Below the pieces are notes generated by a model. That model saw nothing but the letters and a program-made list of their open reading frames with translations, searched no databases and was not told the DNA's origin. 64,000 bases of DNA from Moritella viscosa. GTDB lineage: Bacteria; Pseudomonadota; Gammaproteobacteria; Enterobacterales; Moritellaceae. Below, in pieces: positions 17,590 through 26,094 of the stretch. The DNA is taken from assembly GCA_000953735.1 (NCBI GenBank), contig LN554852.1, forward strand, positions 3,731,846-3,795,845, given 5' to 3'. Every line of letters starts with the position of its first letter. Positions within the stretch are counted from its first letter, which is position 1. The translations under genes were made by a program, and so were the position numbers.

Positions 17590-18519
17590 ATGCAAAGTAA
17601 CTCTTCTCTTGCTGATATACGCGCTTTTGTAACTATTGCTGAACAAGGAAGCTTTACCAAAGCCGCTGAAGTTCTACAGTCATCTCGCGCCCATGTATCA
17701 CGTCAACTCGCACAGCTAGAGCACCAGTTAGGTGTGCAATTGATTATCCGCACAACTCGAGCACAGCGTCTTACTCCTGTTGGTGAACAATTCTTTCAGC
17801 AATGTCTTGGCTCGCTGCAAACGATTAACCAAGCCGTGATAGCAGCCAAAAATGATACAGAACAATTAAAAGGCTGCATTTGTATTAACTGTGTTGGCGG
17901 GGTAATTGGTGAGGATATCTTAACGAAAATTATCAGCGAGTTTAATTTACAGTACCCTAATATTGAAGTTGAGCTCGACTTTAGTAGTCCTCGTGTAGAT
18001 TTGATTGCAGAAGCTTTTGATTTGGTCGTGCGCATGGGGGAGTTAGAAGATTCAGGATTGGTCGCTAGAAAGCTCACTGACATAAAAGTACAGGTGTTAG
18101 CCAGTCCTGATTACCTTGCCAAGCACGCTGTTATAGCTCATCCAAAAGATTTAGAACAACATAACTGCTTAACCGGCAGTATCAAGCGCTGGCGCTTCCA
18201 TCAAAAATCACTTCAACACAATAATGCACCAATACACGAAGTAGAGATACACGCGAAGGGTAACTTTAGTTGTAAGAGTGGTCGTGCATTAATTAACGCC
18301 GCTAAGAATGGTAATGGTATTGTGCGATTACCCGAGCTGTATTGCGACACTGAGATTAAGGAAAATACCTTAGCCCCTGCTTTAATATCAGCATCGCATG
18401 AAGAACAATGGCACTCACCGAATGTACCGCTGTTTCTGCTGTATCATCGCAATCGTTATCAACCCGTACGATTAAAAGTATTAATTGATTTCATTTATCA
18501 TAAATTTAAAACCATTTAA
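17590..18519 (+). CDS. LysR-family transcriptional regulator
   Basis: 309 residues. The N-terminal winged helix-turn-helix (about residues 8-66) has FVTIAEQGSFTKAAEVLQSSRAHVSRQLAQLEHQLGVQL, the standard LysR recognition region. The C-terminal effector domain begins near residue 95 with LKGCICINCVGG. It belongs to the DhaC/AaeR-like subgroup that often sits divergent to an oxidoreductase. Transcribed away from the SDR gene with a 198-base shared intergenic region, so control of the SDR gene is the natural inference. Confidence 0.92.
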   Translation: MQSNSSLADIRAFVTIAEQGSFTKAAEVLQSSRAHVSRQLAQLEHQLGVQLIIRTTRAQRLTPVGEQFFQQCLGSLQTINQAVIAAKNDTEQLKGCICINCVGGVIGEDILTKIISEFNLQYPNIEVELDFSSPRVDLIAEAFDLVVRMGELEDSGLVARKLTDIKVQVLASPDYLAKHAVIAHPKDLEQHNCLTGSIKRWRFHQKSLQHNNAPIHEVEIHAKGNFSCKSGRALINAAKNGNGIVRLPELYCDTEIKENTLAPALISASHEEQWHSPNVPLFLLYHRNRYQPVRLKVLIDFIYHKFKTI

Positions 18520-18594
18520 CATTAGTATAAAGATCACTATCCTTAAAGCTGTGTCCGCTGATGTAAAGTGAAGGTATCACTAACGCTATTTATT

Positions 18595-19125
18595 TCAGTA
18601 ACTAGCGTCGTTTATCATTATCTCACCAGTATCAACGTTATAATCCATCGTTAATGCTTTCTGTCCGCGTTGGATAAAATGTAACGCTCGATAAATACAA
18701 ATAGTCGGGTTTACGCTATAGGTATAGGCAATATTAACATTTGCTGAAGCTAAATCACTATCAGCAACATATGCAATAGTTAGCGATGTTTGAGTTAATC
18801 CTGTCCACAGCTCTTCACAAGCTGTAAAAGGGAGAGTTGATGCGCCTGATGTAGAATAAGGATATCCAGTAGCAGTAGAACTTACATCACCATCACCAAA
18901 ACCAGCTAGACTTTCAACTGCACCACTGTTCCCCTGAGCCAACCAGCCGCTGTGATATAATTTTACCGCACTTTCAAATGCACCAAACTGCCCTTTAAGC
19001 ACCGAGCGATTCGCATCGTCTTGCAGATTAATAAATTTAGGTATTGCCGTTGCCGCTAATATACCTAACACAATAATGACAATAACTAATTCAATTAATG
19101 TAAAACCATTCATTCGACGTTTCAT
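18595..19125 (-). CDS. Type IV-like pilin / prepilin (MSHA-like)
   Basis: 176 residues from the ATG at 19125 (GAGGAT ribosome site); the frame also has a TTG four codons earlier. Basic leader MKRRMNG followed by FTLIELVIVIIVLGILAA, the class III prepilin signal cleaved and N-methylated by PilD/MshO-type peptidase after Gly, with the conserved Glu5. The remainder is a small pilin head with two Cys (FTACEELW and TICIYRAL) that could form the C-terminal disulfide loop. Resembles MshA/MshB-type pilins. It stands alone here, without assembly genes, so its secretion machinery must be encoded elsewhere. Confidence 0.87.
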   Translation of the reverse strand: MKRRMNGFTLIELVIVIIVLGILAATAIPKFINLQDDANRSVLKGQFGAFESAVKLYHSGWLAQGNSGAVESLAGFGDGDVSSTATGYPYSTSGASTLPFTACEELWTGLTQTSLTIAYVADSDLASANVNIAYTYSVNPTICIYRALHFIQRGQKALTMDYNVDTGEIMINDASY

Positions 19126-19430
19126 TGTTATCCTCAATTCCCATGTTTATTTCAACTATCACATCTAATAAGTCGTAAGTATATTTAAAGCATAACGAAA
19201 ACAAAACTAGATACTACATAAAAAACTAAAGCTAGAGTAAATAATTAAAAGCCCATATATTTTTACTATATTAAGCTTAATGGTGAGTATTTAATACAAT
19301 TAAAGCTCGAAAAGGAACACAAAGCAACATCCAACTTCGATATCGAGCATTGATGATTAAGATCAATTCATAAAAACCCAGCTAGTTCATACTTATAAGT
19401 AGTTAATTGACCTGAATATATGGATGAATT
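19126..19430. other. Intergenic region between the pilin gene and glpA
   Basis: No gene seen. Contains divergent promoters for the pilin gene (minus) and glpABC (plus), the latter with an FNR-type box at 19353-19366. Confidence 0.5.
19353..19366 (+). promoter_or_regulatory. FNR-type box upstream of glpABC
   Basis: ATGAT-TAAG-ATCAA matches nine of ten positions of the FNR consensus TTGAT-N4-ATCAA. A CATACT hexamer at 19388-19393 could serve as the -10 element, which would put the start of transcription near 19400, about 41 bases from the centre of the box: the geometry of an FNR-activated class II promoter. In E. coli glpABC is an FNR-dependent anaerobic operon. Confidence 0.55.
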
Positions 19431-21074
19431 ATGGGAAAGATAACCCGTTTCAATACCGAAGTATTGATCATTGGTGGTGGCGCGACTGGCACCAGTATTA
19501 TGCGCGATTGCGCATTACGTGGCATAACATGCATACTGCTTGATAAAGGTGATATCGCCTCAGGTACAACAGGCCGTAATCATGGCTTATTACATTCCGG
19601 TGCGCGTTACGCAGTCACTGACAGCGAGTCTGCACGAGAATGTATTCAAGAAAACAAGATCCTCAAAGCTATCGCGAGTCACTGTATCGAAGACACTAGC
19701 GGGTTATTTATTACCTTACCAGAAGATGATCTAGATTTTCAACGTACCTTCATTGACGCGTGCAGTAGCGCTGGTATCGACACACAAAGACTCACCCCAC
19801 AACAAGCTATCGACCTTGAACCGAATGTAAACCGAAGTCTACTCGGCGCAGTCAAAGTCCCTGATGGCACCCTTGACCCATTTCGTTTATGTGCATCGAA
19901 TGTATTAGATGCAAAAAACCATGGTGCAAAACTGCTTACCTATTCGATGGTAAAATCCTTAATCCGCATTGGCGATCGTATCATTGGCGCAAAATGTATT
20001 AATACTCGAACCAATGAACGGTTTGAAGTATATGCCCAAGAAGTTATCAATGCAGCGGGAATTTGGGGTAAAAACATTTGCCACTACGCAGAACTAAACG
20101 TGCAAATGTTACCAGCTAAAGGATCATTATTAGTATTCGAACACCGCATTAATGATCTGGTTATCAACCGTTGCCGTAAACCTGCCGATGCCGATATTTT
20201 AGTGCCCGGCGATTCAATTTCGTTAATTGGCACCACTTCTGAAGAAATTGATTACAAAGATATCGATGCCCTAAAAACCAGTGAGAGAGAAGTAAATATC
20301 TTAATTGAAGAAGGGGAAAAACTGGCACCAATACTCGCAAAAACCCGAGTTTTACGGGCTTATGCTGGTGTTCGTCCCCTCGTTGATGTGGGAGGTGGTG
20401 ATGGCCGAAACATCAGCCGTGGTATCGTATTATTAGACCATGAACAACGCGATGGTTTAGCTGGGTTTAACAGTATCCTTGGTGGTAAGTTAATGACAAG
20501 CCGCTTAATGGCTGAAATGACCACCGATCTTATTGCCAGTAAACTTGGAAATACCAGCGGTTGTACAACCCATTTACAGTCACTACCCGGTTCTGTTGCT
20601 AATAAAAAGAGTAAACCTCAAAAAACAGTCTTCACAACCAAAGCAGCCACCCACCGTCACGGTGAAAATGCAGTTGCCACATTTGACCAAAGCACCAAAG
20701 GTAAATCCATTGTCTGTGAATGTGAAATGGTGTCAGTTGGTGAGATTGAATACGCCATCAAACAACTCGATGTCACCAACTTAGTTGATTTAAGGAGACG
20801 TACCCGCCTCGGGATGGGGTCGTGTCAGGGTGAACAGTGTACCTATCGTGCTTCCAGCCTATTTTGTGATTTTGCCAACTGTAGCGGTCATGAATCAAGT
20901 AAATTATTAATGCAGTTTTTTGAAGAACGCTGGAAAGGCATTAAGCCGGTGTTATTTGGTGATGCACTACGAGAAGCCGAGTTTACCTATTGGCTGTATG
21001 AAGGACTTTTCGGCGCAACAGACATTAACAAGCTAGGCGAAAAACAAGAAGATAAGGAATATTATGAAATTTGA
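19431..21074 (+). CDS. glpA: Anaerobic glycerol-3-phosphate dehydrogenase subunit A
   Basis: 547 residues, family length about 540. FAD-dependent catalytic subunit that oxidises sn-glycerol-3-phosphate to dihydroxyacetone phosphate and passes electrons to menaquinone via GlpB/GlpC. N-terminal FAD loop IIGGGATGTSIMRD at about residues 13-26, the DAO-type core, and a C-terminal BFD-like [2Fe-2S] domain with CECEMV and GSCQGEQC cysteines (about residues 428-470). First gene of glpABC; its end overlaps the glpB start by 11 bases. Confidence 0.96.
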   Translation: MGKITRFNTEVLIIGGGATGTSIMRDCALRGITCILLDKGDIASGTTGRNHGLLHSGARYAVTDSESARECIQENKILKAIASHCIEDTSGLFITLPEDDLDFQRTFIDACSSAGIDTQRLTPQQAIDLEPNVNRSLLGAVKVPDGTLDPFRLCASNVLDAKNHGAKLLTYSMVKSLIRIGDRIIGAKCINTRTNERFEVYAQEVINAAGIWGKNICHYAELNVQMLPAKGSLLVFEHRINDLVINRCRKPADADILVPGDSISLIGTTSEEIDYKDIDALKTSEREVNILIEEGEKLAPILAKTRVLRAYAGVRPLVDVGGGDGRNISRGIVLLDHEQRDGLAGFNSILGGKLMTSRLMAEMTTDLIASKLGNTSGCTTHLQSLPGSVANKKSKPQKTVFTTKAATHRHGENAVATFDQSTKGKSIVCECEMVSVGEIEYAIKQLDVTNLVDLRRRTRLGMGSCQGEQCTYRASSLFCDFANCSGHESSKLLMQFFEERWKGIKPVLFGDALREAEFTYWLYEGLFGATDINKLGEKQEDKEYYEI

Positions 21075-22407
21075 TAGCATCATTATTGGCGGTGGTATTG
21101 CGGGCTATACCGCGGGATTACGCAGCCTCGAAGCTGGATTAAAAACAGCTATCATTTCAAATGGTCAAAGCGCCCTGCACTTTTCATCAGGCTCTATCGA
21201 CCTACTTTCGCATACGCCAACGGGCAAGGCCATTCGTAATCCTGCTGCGATATTTGACAAGTTTACCGATGAGTTTCCTAGCCATCCTTATAGCAAGGTA
21301 GGTAAAAACACCGTATTTGAATCGCTTGAATGGTATAAAAACTTGCTCACCAAGGCTGGAATTTCATTACTGCAGCAAGACAATGGTGACAATCATCTGC
21401 GTATCACCCCACTAGGCACATTAAAATCGACCTGGTTATCGCAACCTTATGTGCAGCAGCTACCAATGCGCCTAACGGAACATACCATCACGCGAATTGT
21501 AGTCGTACAAATTAATGATTTCCGCGATTTCAATGCCAAAATGATGACGGATAATTTGATCCAAACACCTGAATTTAAAGACGTGGAAATAAGTAATACC
21601 AGCATTTCGATTGATGGATTCTCAGGACTGAAACGTAATGCTTGTGAACTGCGTTCGATTGATATTGCCCGTATCTTAAGTAACGAAAGTGAGGTTGAAG
21701 CGTTAGCAACTAAGCTAAAGGCTATCGCAACATCTAATGACTTGGTGATCATCCCCGCAATTACAGGTAATGGTATGGGGCTGTCTGTCCTTAACAAATT
21801 ACATGCATTAACCAACCTGAACTTTCATGAAGTGCCGACTATGCCACCTTCAATGCTAGGGGTCCGCCTTGAAGAAACAATGACTGATTTATTCATCAAG
21901 CGCGGGGGAATGCTGTTAAAAGGCGATCAAGTCACTCATGGTGATATGGCAGAAAATAACGACGAGTTAACCCTTAAGCGCGTTTACACCCGTAACTTAG
22001 AAACCATGCCATTAACCGCAGACAACTATATTTTCGCATCCGGTAGTTTCTTTAATAAGGGGTTAATTGGCCACCATAACAAATTGCAAGAACCTGTTTT
22101 TGATTTGGACATGAACAACCTTGATGCACGTAATACATGGTACAACCCACAATTTTTTGCTTGCAATTCACAGCCATTTTTATCACTGGGGATCAAAACT
22201 AATCCCATATTCAATCCAATGTTAAAAGGTAAAGTCATCACGAATCTATTTTGCGCAGGTTCTAATTTAGGCGGATATGATCCTATCGCTGAAGGCTCTG
22301 GTAGTGGTGTTGCGATTAGTACCGCCTATCACGCCGTAAACCAGTTATTGCAACAACATATAGTGAATAGCGGTTCACAACAACCAACCAGCAACAGCTT
22401 TGCATAA
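21064..22407 (+). CDS. glpB: Anaerobic glycerol-3-phosphate dehydrogenase subunit B
   Basis: 447 residues, slightly longer than the E. coli protein (419). FAD/FMN-binding fold with the N-terminal loop IIGGGIAGYTAGLRSLEAG and a C-terminal NLFCAGSNLGGYDPIAEGSGSGVA flavin-binding segment. Couples GlpA to the membrane subunit GlpC. Overlaps the end of glpA by 11 bases (ribosome site AAGGA inside glpA), so translation is coupled. Confidence 0.95.
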   Translation: MKFDSIIIGGGIAGYTAGLRSLEAGLKTAIISNGQSALHFSSGSIDLLSHTPTGKAIRNPAAIFDKFTDEFPSHPYSKVGKNTVFESLEWYKNLLTKAGISLLQQDNGDNHLRITPLGTLKSTWLSQPYVQQLPMRLTEHTITRIVVVQINDFRDFNAKMMTDNLIQTPEFKDVEISNTSISIDGFSGLKRNACELRSIDIARILSNESEVEALATKLKAIATSNDLVIIPAITGNGMGLSVLNKLHALTNLNFHEVPTMPPSMLGVRLEETMTDLFIKRGGMLLKGDQVTHGDMAENNDELTLKRVYTRNLETMPLTADNYIFASGSFFNKGLIGHHNKLQEPVFDLDMNNLDARNTWYNPQFFACNSQPFLSLGIKTNPIFNPMLKGKVITNLFCAGSNLGGYDPIAEGSGSGVAISTAYHAVNQLLQQHIVNSGSQQPTSNSFA

Positions 22408-22420
22408 GGGGACAAATATA

Positions 22421-23629
22421 ATGGACTTAGCATCAACACGTTTTGAAAAATGCATCAAGTGTACTATTTGTACCGTATACTGCCCAGTTGCCAAAGCCAA
22501 TCCGAATTATCCAGGACCAAAAGAATCAGGCCCTGATGGTGAACGATTAAGAATAAAAAGCCCAGAGTATTACGATGAAGCATTAAAGCTTTGCACTAAC
22601 TGTAAGCGCTGTGAAACGGCTTGTCCGTCCAACGTTAATGTCGGTGATATTATTGCGGTTGCACGCGGTAGATTTGAGAAGAAAAAGCTTAATCCCAAAT
22701 TAATGCGTGATTACATTTTAAGTCACACAGATTTATTCGGTACATTATCTACACCTGTAGCCCCCTTGGTGAACAAGATCACGGATTCGAAAATTATCAA
22801 AACCATCATGGATAAAACCGTGGCGATTGATAAGCACAAATCTTTACCTAAATATTCATTTGGTTCATTTAGACATTGGTATAAAAAACAAGCCAATACA
22901 CAAGCCCAGTTTGAACGCCAGATCAGTTATTTCCATGGCTGTTATGTTAACTACAACCATCCGCAACTTGGGAAAGATTTAGTTAAAGTATTAAATGCCA
23001 TAAATATCGGTGTTAAATTATTGAAGAAAGAAAAATGCTGTGGTGTGCCATTAATCGCGAATGGTTTTCATGACAAAGCCCGTAAAAATGCAGAGTTTAA
23101 TGTTAAACACATGACCGAAGCTGTCGAACAGTTTAATACCCCTATTCTATCAACATCATCAACTTGCTCGTTGACCTTAAAACAAGAATACCCACATGTA
23201 TTAAAAGTCGATAACAGCAAGATTTCCAATAAGCTTGAATTCATCACGCCATTTTTATTACGCGAGTTTATGAATGGCAATATGCCAGAATTAAAACCCG
23301 TAAATAAAACGATTGTCTACCATACACCTTGTCATTTAGAGCGCAGTGGTTTGGCTATATTCACTATCGAATTGTTACGCACTATTCCCGGCTTAAACGT
23401 TATTGTGCTCAACAGTGAATGCTGTGGTTCGGCAGGTACTTATGGTTTTAAAAAAGAAAACTACGAGGTATCGATGAAAATAGGGAAAGGCTTATTTGAA
23501 CAGATTAAACAGGCGAATGCTGACTTTGCTATTACCGATTGTGAAACCTGCAAATGGCAAATTGACGAAAACACGGACTTAGAAACTATCCATCCGGTGA
23601 GTTTATTAGCGCAGTGTTTACCTGAATAG
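22421..23629 (+). CDS. glpC: Anaerobic glycerol-3-phosphate dehydrogenase subunit C
   Basis: 402 residues from the ATG at 22421, which has an AAGGGGA ribosome site; the open frame begins seven codons earlier inside glpB. Two ferredoxin-type 4Fe-4S clusters (CIKCTICTVYCP near residue 12 and CTNCKRCETACP near residue 58), then two CCG domains (KCCGVPL and ECCGSAG) of the heterodisulfide-reductase/GlpC type. It anchors the GlpAB dimer to the inner membrane and passes electrons to the quinone pool. Confidence 0.96.
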   Translation: MDLASTRFEKCIKCTICTVYCPVAKANPNYPGPKESGPDGERLRIKSPEYYDEALKLCTNCKRCETACPSNVNVGDIIAVARGRFEKKKLNPKLMRDYILSHTDLFGTLSTPVAPLVNKITDSKIIKTIMDKTVAIDKHKSLPKYSFGSFRHWYKKQANTQAQFERQISYFHGCYVNYNHPQLGKDLVKVLNAINIGVKLLKKEKCCGVPLIANGFHDKARKNAEFNVKHMTEAVEQFNTPILSTSSTCSLTLKQEYPHVLKVDNSKISNKLEFITPFLLREFMNGNMPELKPVNKTIVYHTPCHLERSGLAIFTIELLRTIPGLNVIVLNSECCGSAGTYGFKKENYEVSMKIGKGLFEQIKQANADFAITDCETCKWQIDENTDLETIHPVSLLAQCLPE

Positions 23630-23638
23630 TCATTAAAA

Positions 23639-23670
23639 GGACGTCTTTGTCAAATAGGCGTCCAATAATT
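23639..23670 (+). terminator. Possible terminator after glpC
   Basis: GGACGTC (23639-23645) and GGCGTCC (23657-23663) form a 7-bp stem with one G-T pair, followed by AATAATT, a weak tail. Placed directly after the glpC stop. Confidence 0.4.
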
Positions 23671-23886
23671 ATCATATCAAATGCTCAGCCTAAAAATAAA
23701 AAACCATGGTTATATAACCTTATAACTTAGCACGTTATAACCATTATATTTTCTAATCCTAACGATGAAAAAACTTCGCTATAAATATTATTGTAGAGCG
23801 TTATAATTCACTTTAAACAAGGAGGGAGGTAACATAATAATCTCTCATCTGAATTATTAGATAAACTAATTAAAAAGGTAGATGTT
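23664..23886. other. AT-rich intergenic region after glpC
   Basis: No gene seen. Holds a 12-base perfect palindrome GGTTATATAACC (about 23709-23720) and TTATAAC/GTTATAA half-sites nearby. It leads into the small frame at 23887. Confidence 0.35.
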
Positions 23887-23973
23887 ATGACAATTCAAAC
23901 AATAATGACAAAAATCATAGCTGCTTATCGGCGTTCATTTGTAGAATTATATAATCGCGATAATAAATTATGA
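23887..23973 (+). CDS. Possible 28-residue small protein
   Basis: ATG at 23887 with an AAAGGTAG ribosome site at suitable spacing, reading 28 codons to TGA at 23971. The peptide MTIQTIMTKIIAAYRRSFVE is amphipathic and ends in the polar YNRDNKL. It has the look of short helix-forming proteins such as truncated DUF1127-like peptides, but no family is recognised. It sits alone between glpC and the convergent dbpA gene. Coding status is unproven. Confidence 0.4.
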   Translation: MTIQTIMTKIIAAYRRSFVELYNRDNKL

Positions 23974-23980
23974 TGATAAT

Positions 23981-24028
23981 ATCTGTCAATAACGAAGCAA
24001 TAAATAAAGCAAAGCGTTACTGACAGAT
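23981..24028 (-). terminator. Long hairpin between the small ORF and dbpA
   Basis: ATCTGTCA-A-TAACG (23981-23994) pairs with CGTTA-C-TGACAGAT (24015-24028), 13 pairs with one mismatch and a 20-base loop. It lies 10 bases past the dbpA stop, so it probably ends or protects the dbpA message; the T-rich tail is weak on both strands. Confidence 0.5.
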
Positions 24029-24038
24029 GCATTAACGA

Positions 24039-25439
24039 TTAATCGTTAAATGAACGTACAATCCAAGCGCGGAACGTGCGGCCTTTCAATTTACCTTTAC
24101 CAATTTTCTGTACCGCCGCTTTAGCAACTTTAGTGTCAACAGCAACGTACGCACAGTGATCAAACAGTTGGATTTTACCAACTAGCTTGCCATCAATACC
24201 GTCTTTACCTGTTAATGCCCCTAAAATATCACCTGCACGTACTTTCTGTTTTTTACCACCATCAATACGGATACATTCCATCGGAGGTGTCATTGGCGAT
24301 TCATTTAAAACACTTTCTGATGGTAGGGCTTCTGCCGTTATCATACCAAAACGATCTTCTAATAATGCAACTTGATATGCTTCTTTATCATCAAATATAG
24401 TACAAGCAATACCTTTACTACCCGCACGACCTGTACGGCCAATACGGTGAACGTGTACTTCGCTGTCATGCGCAACTTGGAAGTTAATCACAGCATCTAG
24501 AGAGTCAATATCCAGACCACGTGATGCAACGTCAGTCGCTACCATGATAGAAATACTCTTATTAGAAAAACGCACTAACGCTTGGTCGCGATCACGTTGT
24601 TCTAAGTCACCGTGCAGTGCAATGATACTAAAACCAAAATGGCCTAATTCATCAGCAACATCTTGCACATCTTTCTTGGTATTACAGAAGATAACCGTTG
24701 ATTCAGGTTTATGCTGTAGTAATAATCCACGAACGGCATCTAAACGTTCGCCAAAGTTTTTCACTTTATAGAAATGCTGTTTGATTGAGCTATCATCATG
24801 CGTTGCTGCAACTTCAACCATTTCAGGATTGTTCATGATTTTAGATGCTATCGCTTGGATTTTTTTCGGGAACGTTGCACTGAATAATAATGTTTGACGA
24901 TCACTTGGTGCTTTCTCTACGATTGCGTCAAGTGCGTCTTGGAAACCCATTTCTAGCATACGATCAGCTTCATCCAGCACAAATGTTGTTAGATTATCTA
25001 ATCGTAACGTGCCTTTGTTTAAGTGATCTAATACGCGACCTGGCGTACCAACAATAATGTGAGCGCCATGTTCTAATGAACCAATTTGTGGGCCAAATGG
25101 CATACCACCACACAGCGTTAATACCTTAATGTTGTGAATAGCGCGTGCAAGTTTACGAATTTCTTTCGCGACTTGGTCTGCTAATTCACGTGTAGGACAA
25201 AGTACTAACGTTTGAATACGGAAACGCTCAACGTCTAAACGCTGAAGTAAACCTAAACCAAAAGCAGCTGTTTTACCTGAACCTGTTTTACCTTGGCCAA
25301 TTACATCTTTACCTTCAAGGATACTCGGTAAACTTTGTGCTTGGATAGGTGTCATTTCGGCATAACCGAGAGACTCAAGATTAGAGACAAGCTCTGGACG
25401 TAAATTTAGAGAAGAAAAATCAGTTTGGCTCACAGGCAT
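24039..25439 (-). CDS. dbpA: ATP-dependent RNA helicase DbpA (DEAD-box)
   Basis: 466 residues, family about 460. DEAD-box motifs in order: Q motif with MTPIQAQSLP, Walker [39 protein letters not shown], and the C-terminal ARGx[11 protein letters not shown] motifs. The last 75 residues form the DbpA RNA-binding domain (RIDGGKKQKVRAGDILGALTG), which targets 23S rRNA hairpin 92. Works in late 50S subunit assembly. Adjacent to a cold-shock gene and a second DEAD-box gene, rhlE. Confidence 0.96.
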   Translation of the reverse strand: MPVSQTDFSSLNLRPELVSNLESLGYAEMTPIQAQSLPSILEGKDVIGQGKTGSGKTAAFGLGLLQRLDVERFRIQTLVLCPTRELADQVAKEIRKLARAIHNIKVLTLCGGMPFGPQIGSLEHGAHIIVGTPGRVLDHLNKGTLRLDNLTTFVLDEADRMLEMGFQDALDAIVEKAPSDRQTLLFSATFPKKIQAIASKIMNNPEMVEVAATHDDSSIKQHFYKVKNFGERLDAVRGLLLQHKPESTVIFCNTKKDVQDVADELGHFGFSIIALHGDLEQRDRDQALVRFSNKSISIMVATDVASRGLDIDSLDAVINFQVAHDSEVHVHRIGRTGRAGSKGIACTIFDDKEAYQVALLEDRFGMITAEALPSESVLNESPMTPPMECIRIDGGKKQKVRAGDILGALTGKDGIDGKLVGKIQLFDHCAYVAVDTKVAKAAVQKIGKGKLKGRTFRAWIVRSFND

Positions 25440-25459
25440 ACCTTTAATGGTTATAATAG

Positions 25460-25498
25460 ATAAAACAAAAAGGGCAAGCTCCGAAGAACATGCCCTTT
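25460..25498 (-). terminator. Rho-independent terminator of the cold-shock gene
   Basis: On the minus strand AAAGGGCA (25498-25491) pairs with TGCCCTTT (25476-25469), followed by TTGTTTTA. It lies about 70 bases past the cspA-like stop. Confidence 0.85.
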
Positions 25499-25569
25499 AT
25501 ACTTAAACTTTTTGATTCATCATCAATCCATTTAAGTTAACAATCTTAGTAACTGTTAATTCAGAAGAA

Positions 25570-25776
25570 TTAAAGTACTACGATGTTTTCTGCTTGAGGA
25601 CCTTTTTGGCCGTCAGTAACGTTGAATTCAACTTTTTGGTTTTCTAAAAGTGTACGGAAACCGTCACTTTCGATAGCGCTGAAGTGAGCGAACACGTCAG
25701 GACCGTTATCTTGTTGAATGAAACCGAAACCTTTAGTTTCGTTGAACCATTTTACTGTACCAGTAATTTTAGACAT
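25570..25776 (-). CDS. cspA: Cold-shock protein, CspA family
   Basis: 68 residues, one cold-shock domain. RNP1 KGFGFIQQ and RNP2 DVFAHFSA nucleic-acid-binding motifs are intact (RNP2 has Ala in place of the commoner Val), with the usual start [12 protein letters not shown] and GPQAENI end. Binds single-stranded RNA/DNA and melts secondary structure at low temperature. It has a consensus promoter about 150 bases upstream and thus a long untranslated leader, as for cold-inducible csp genes. Paralogue class (CspA versus CspE/CspG) cannot be fixed by eye. Confidence 0.93.
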   Translation of the reverse strand: MSKITGTVKWFNETKGFGFIQQDNGPDVFAHFSAIESDGFRTLLENQKVEFNVTDGQKGPQAENIVVL

Positions 25777-25925
25777 AATAGTAATCCTATTTATCGAGTA
25801 ATTTAAGTGGCATAAAGCCGGTGTTGCTGGAAGTGTTACTACTTACTTATGATAAAACAGGACGAGGTACTAAAAAAACTTCGAAATGGAATTCATTCAT
25901 AAAACTAACCTTAAAGCTGCGGCTA
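25777..25925 (-). promoter_or_regulatory. Long 5' leader of the cold-shock gene
   Basis: About 140 transcribed but untranslated bases between the inferred start near 25919 and the ATG at 25776. CspA-type leaders of this size fold as temperature-responsive RNA. The length matches; the structure was not computed. Confidence 0.55.
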
Positions 25926-25953
25926 ATTATATAGACTTCAGGTTTAGTGTCAA
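25926..25953 (-). promoter_or_regulatory. Consensus sigma70 promoter of the cold-shock gene
   Basis: On the minus strand TTGACA (25953-25948) and TATAAT (25931-25926), both perfect hexamers, separated by 16 bases. Confidence 0.85.
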
Positions 25954-25981
25954 CAGCCTTATTCCCTATTAATACATCAGA

Positions 25982-26014
25982 CCGACTATAATTATCCTGT
26001 TTGCACTTAGTCGG
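25982..26014. repeat. Inverted repeat between the cspA and rhlE promoters
   Basis: CCGACTA (25982-25988) and TAGTCGG (26008-26014) with a 19-base spacer. It lies between the divergent promoters of the cold-shock gene and rhlE and may be an operator or a hairpin; unassigned. Confidence 0.4.
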
Positions 26015-26039
26015 CCTATCATGTACCCTGCAGCACCGC

Positions 26040-26048
26040 TGTTATACT
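26040..26048 (+). promoter_or_regulatory. Extended -10 promoter of rhlE
   Basis: TG-T-TATACT, an extended -10 element 47 bases before the rhlE ATG; no good -35 match seen. Confidence 0.5.
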
Positions 26049-26094
26049 AAACACTAGCCCATAACTAGCAACTACATAAATAAAGAGACACTAT

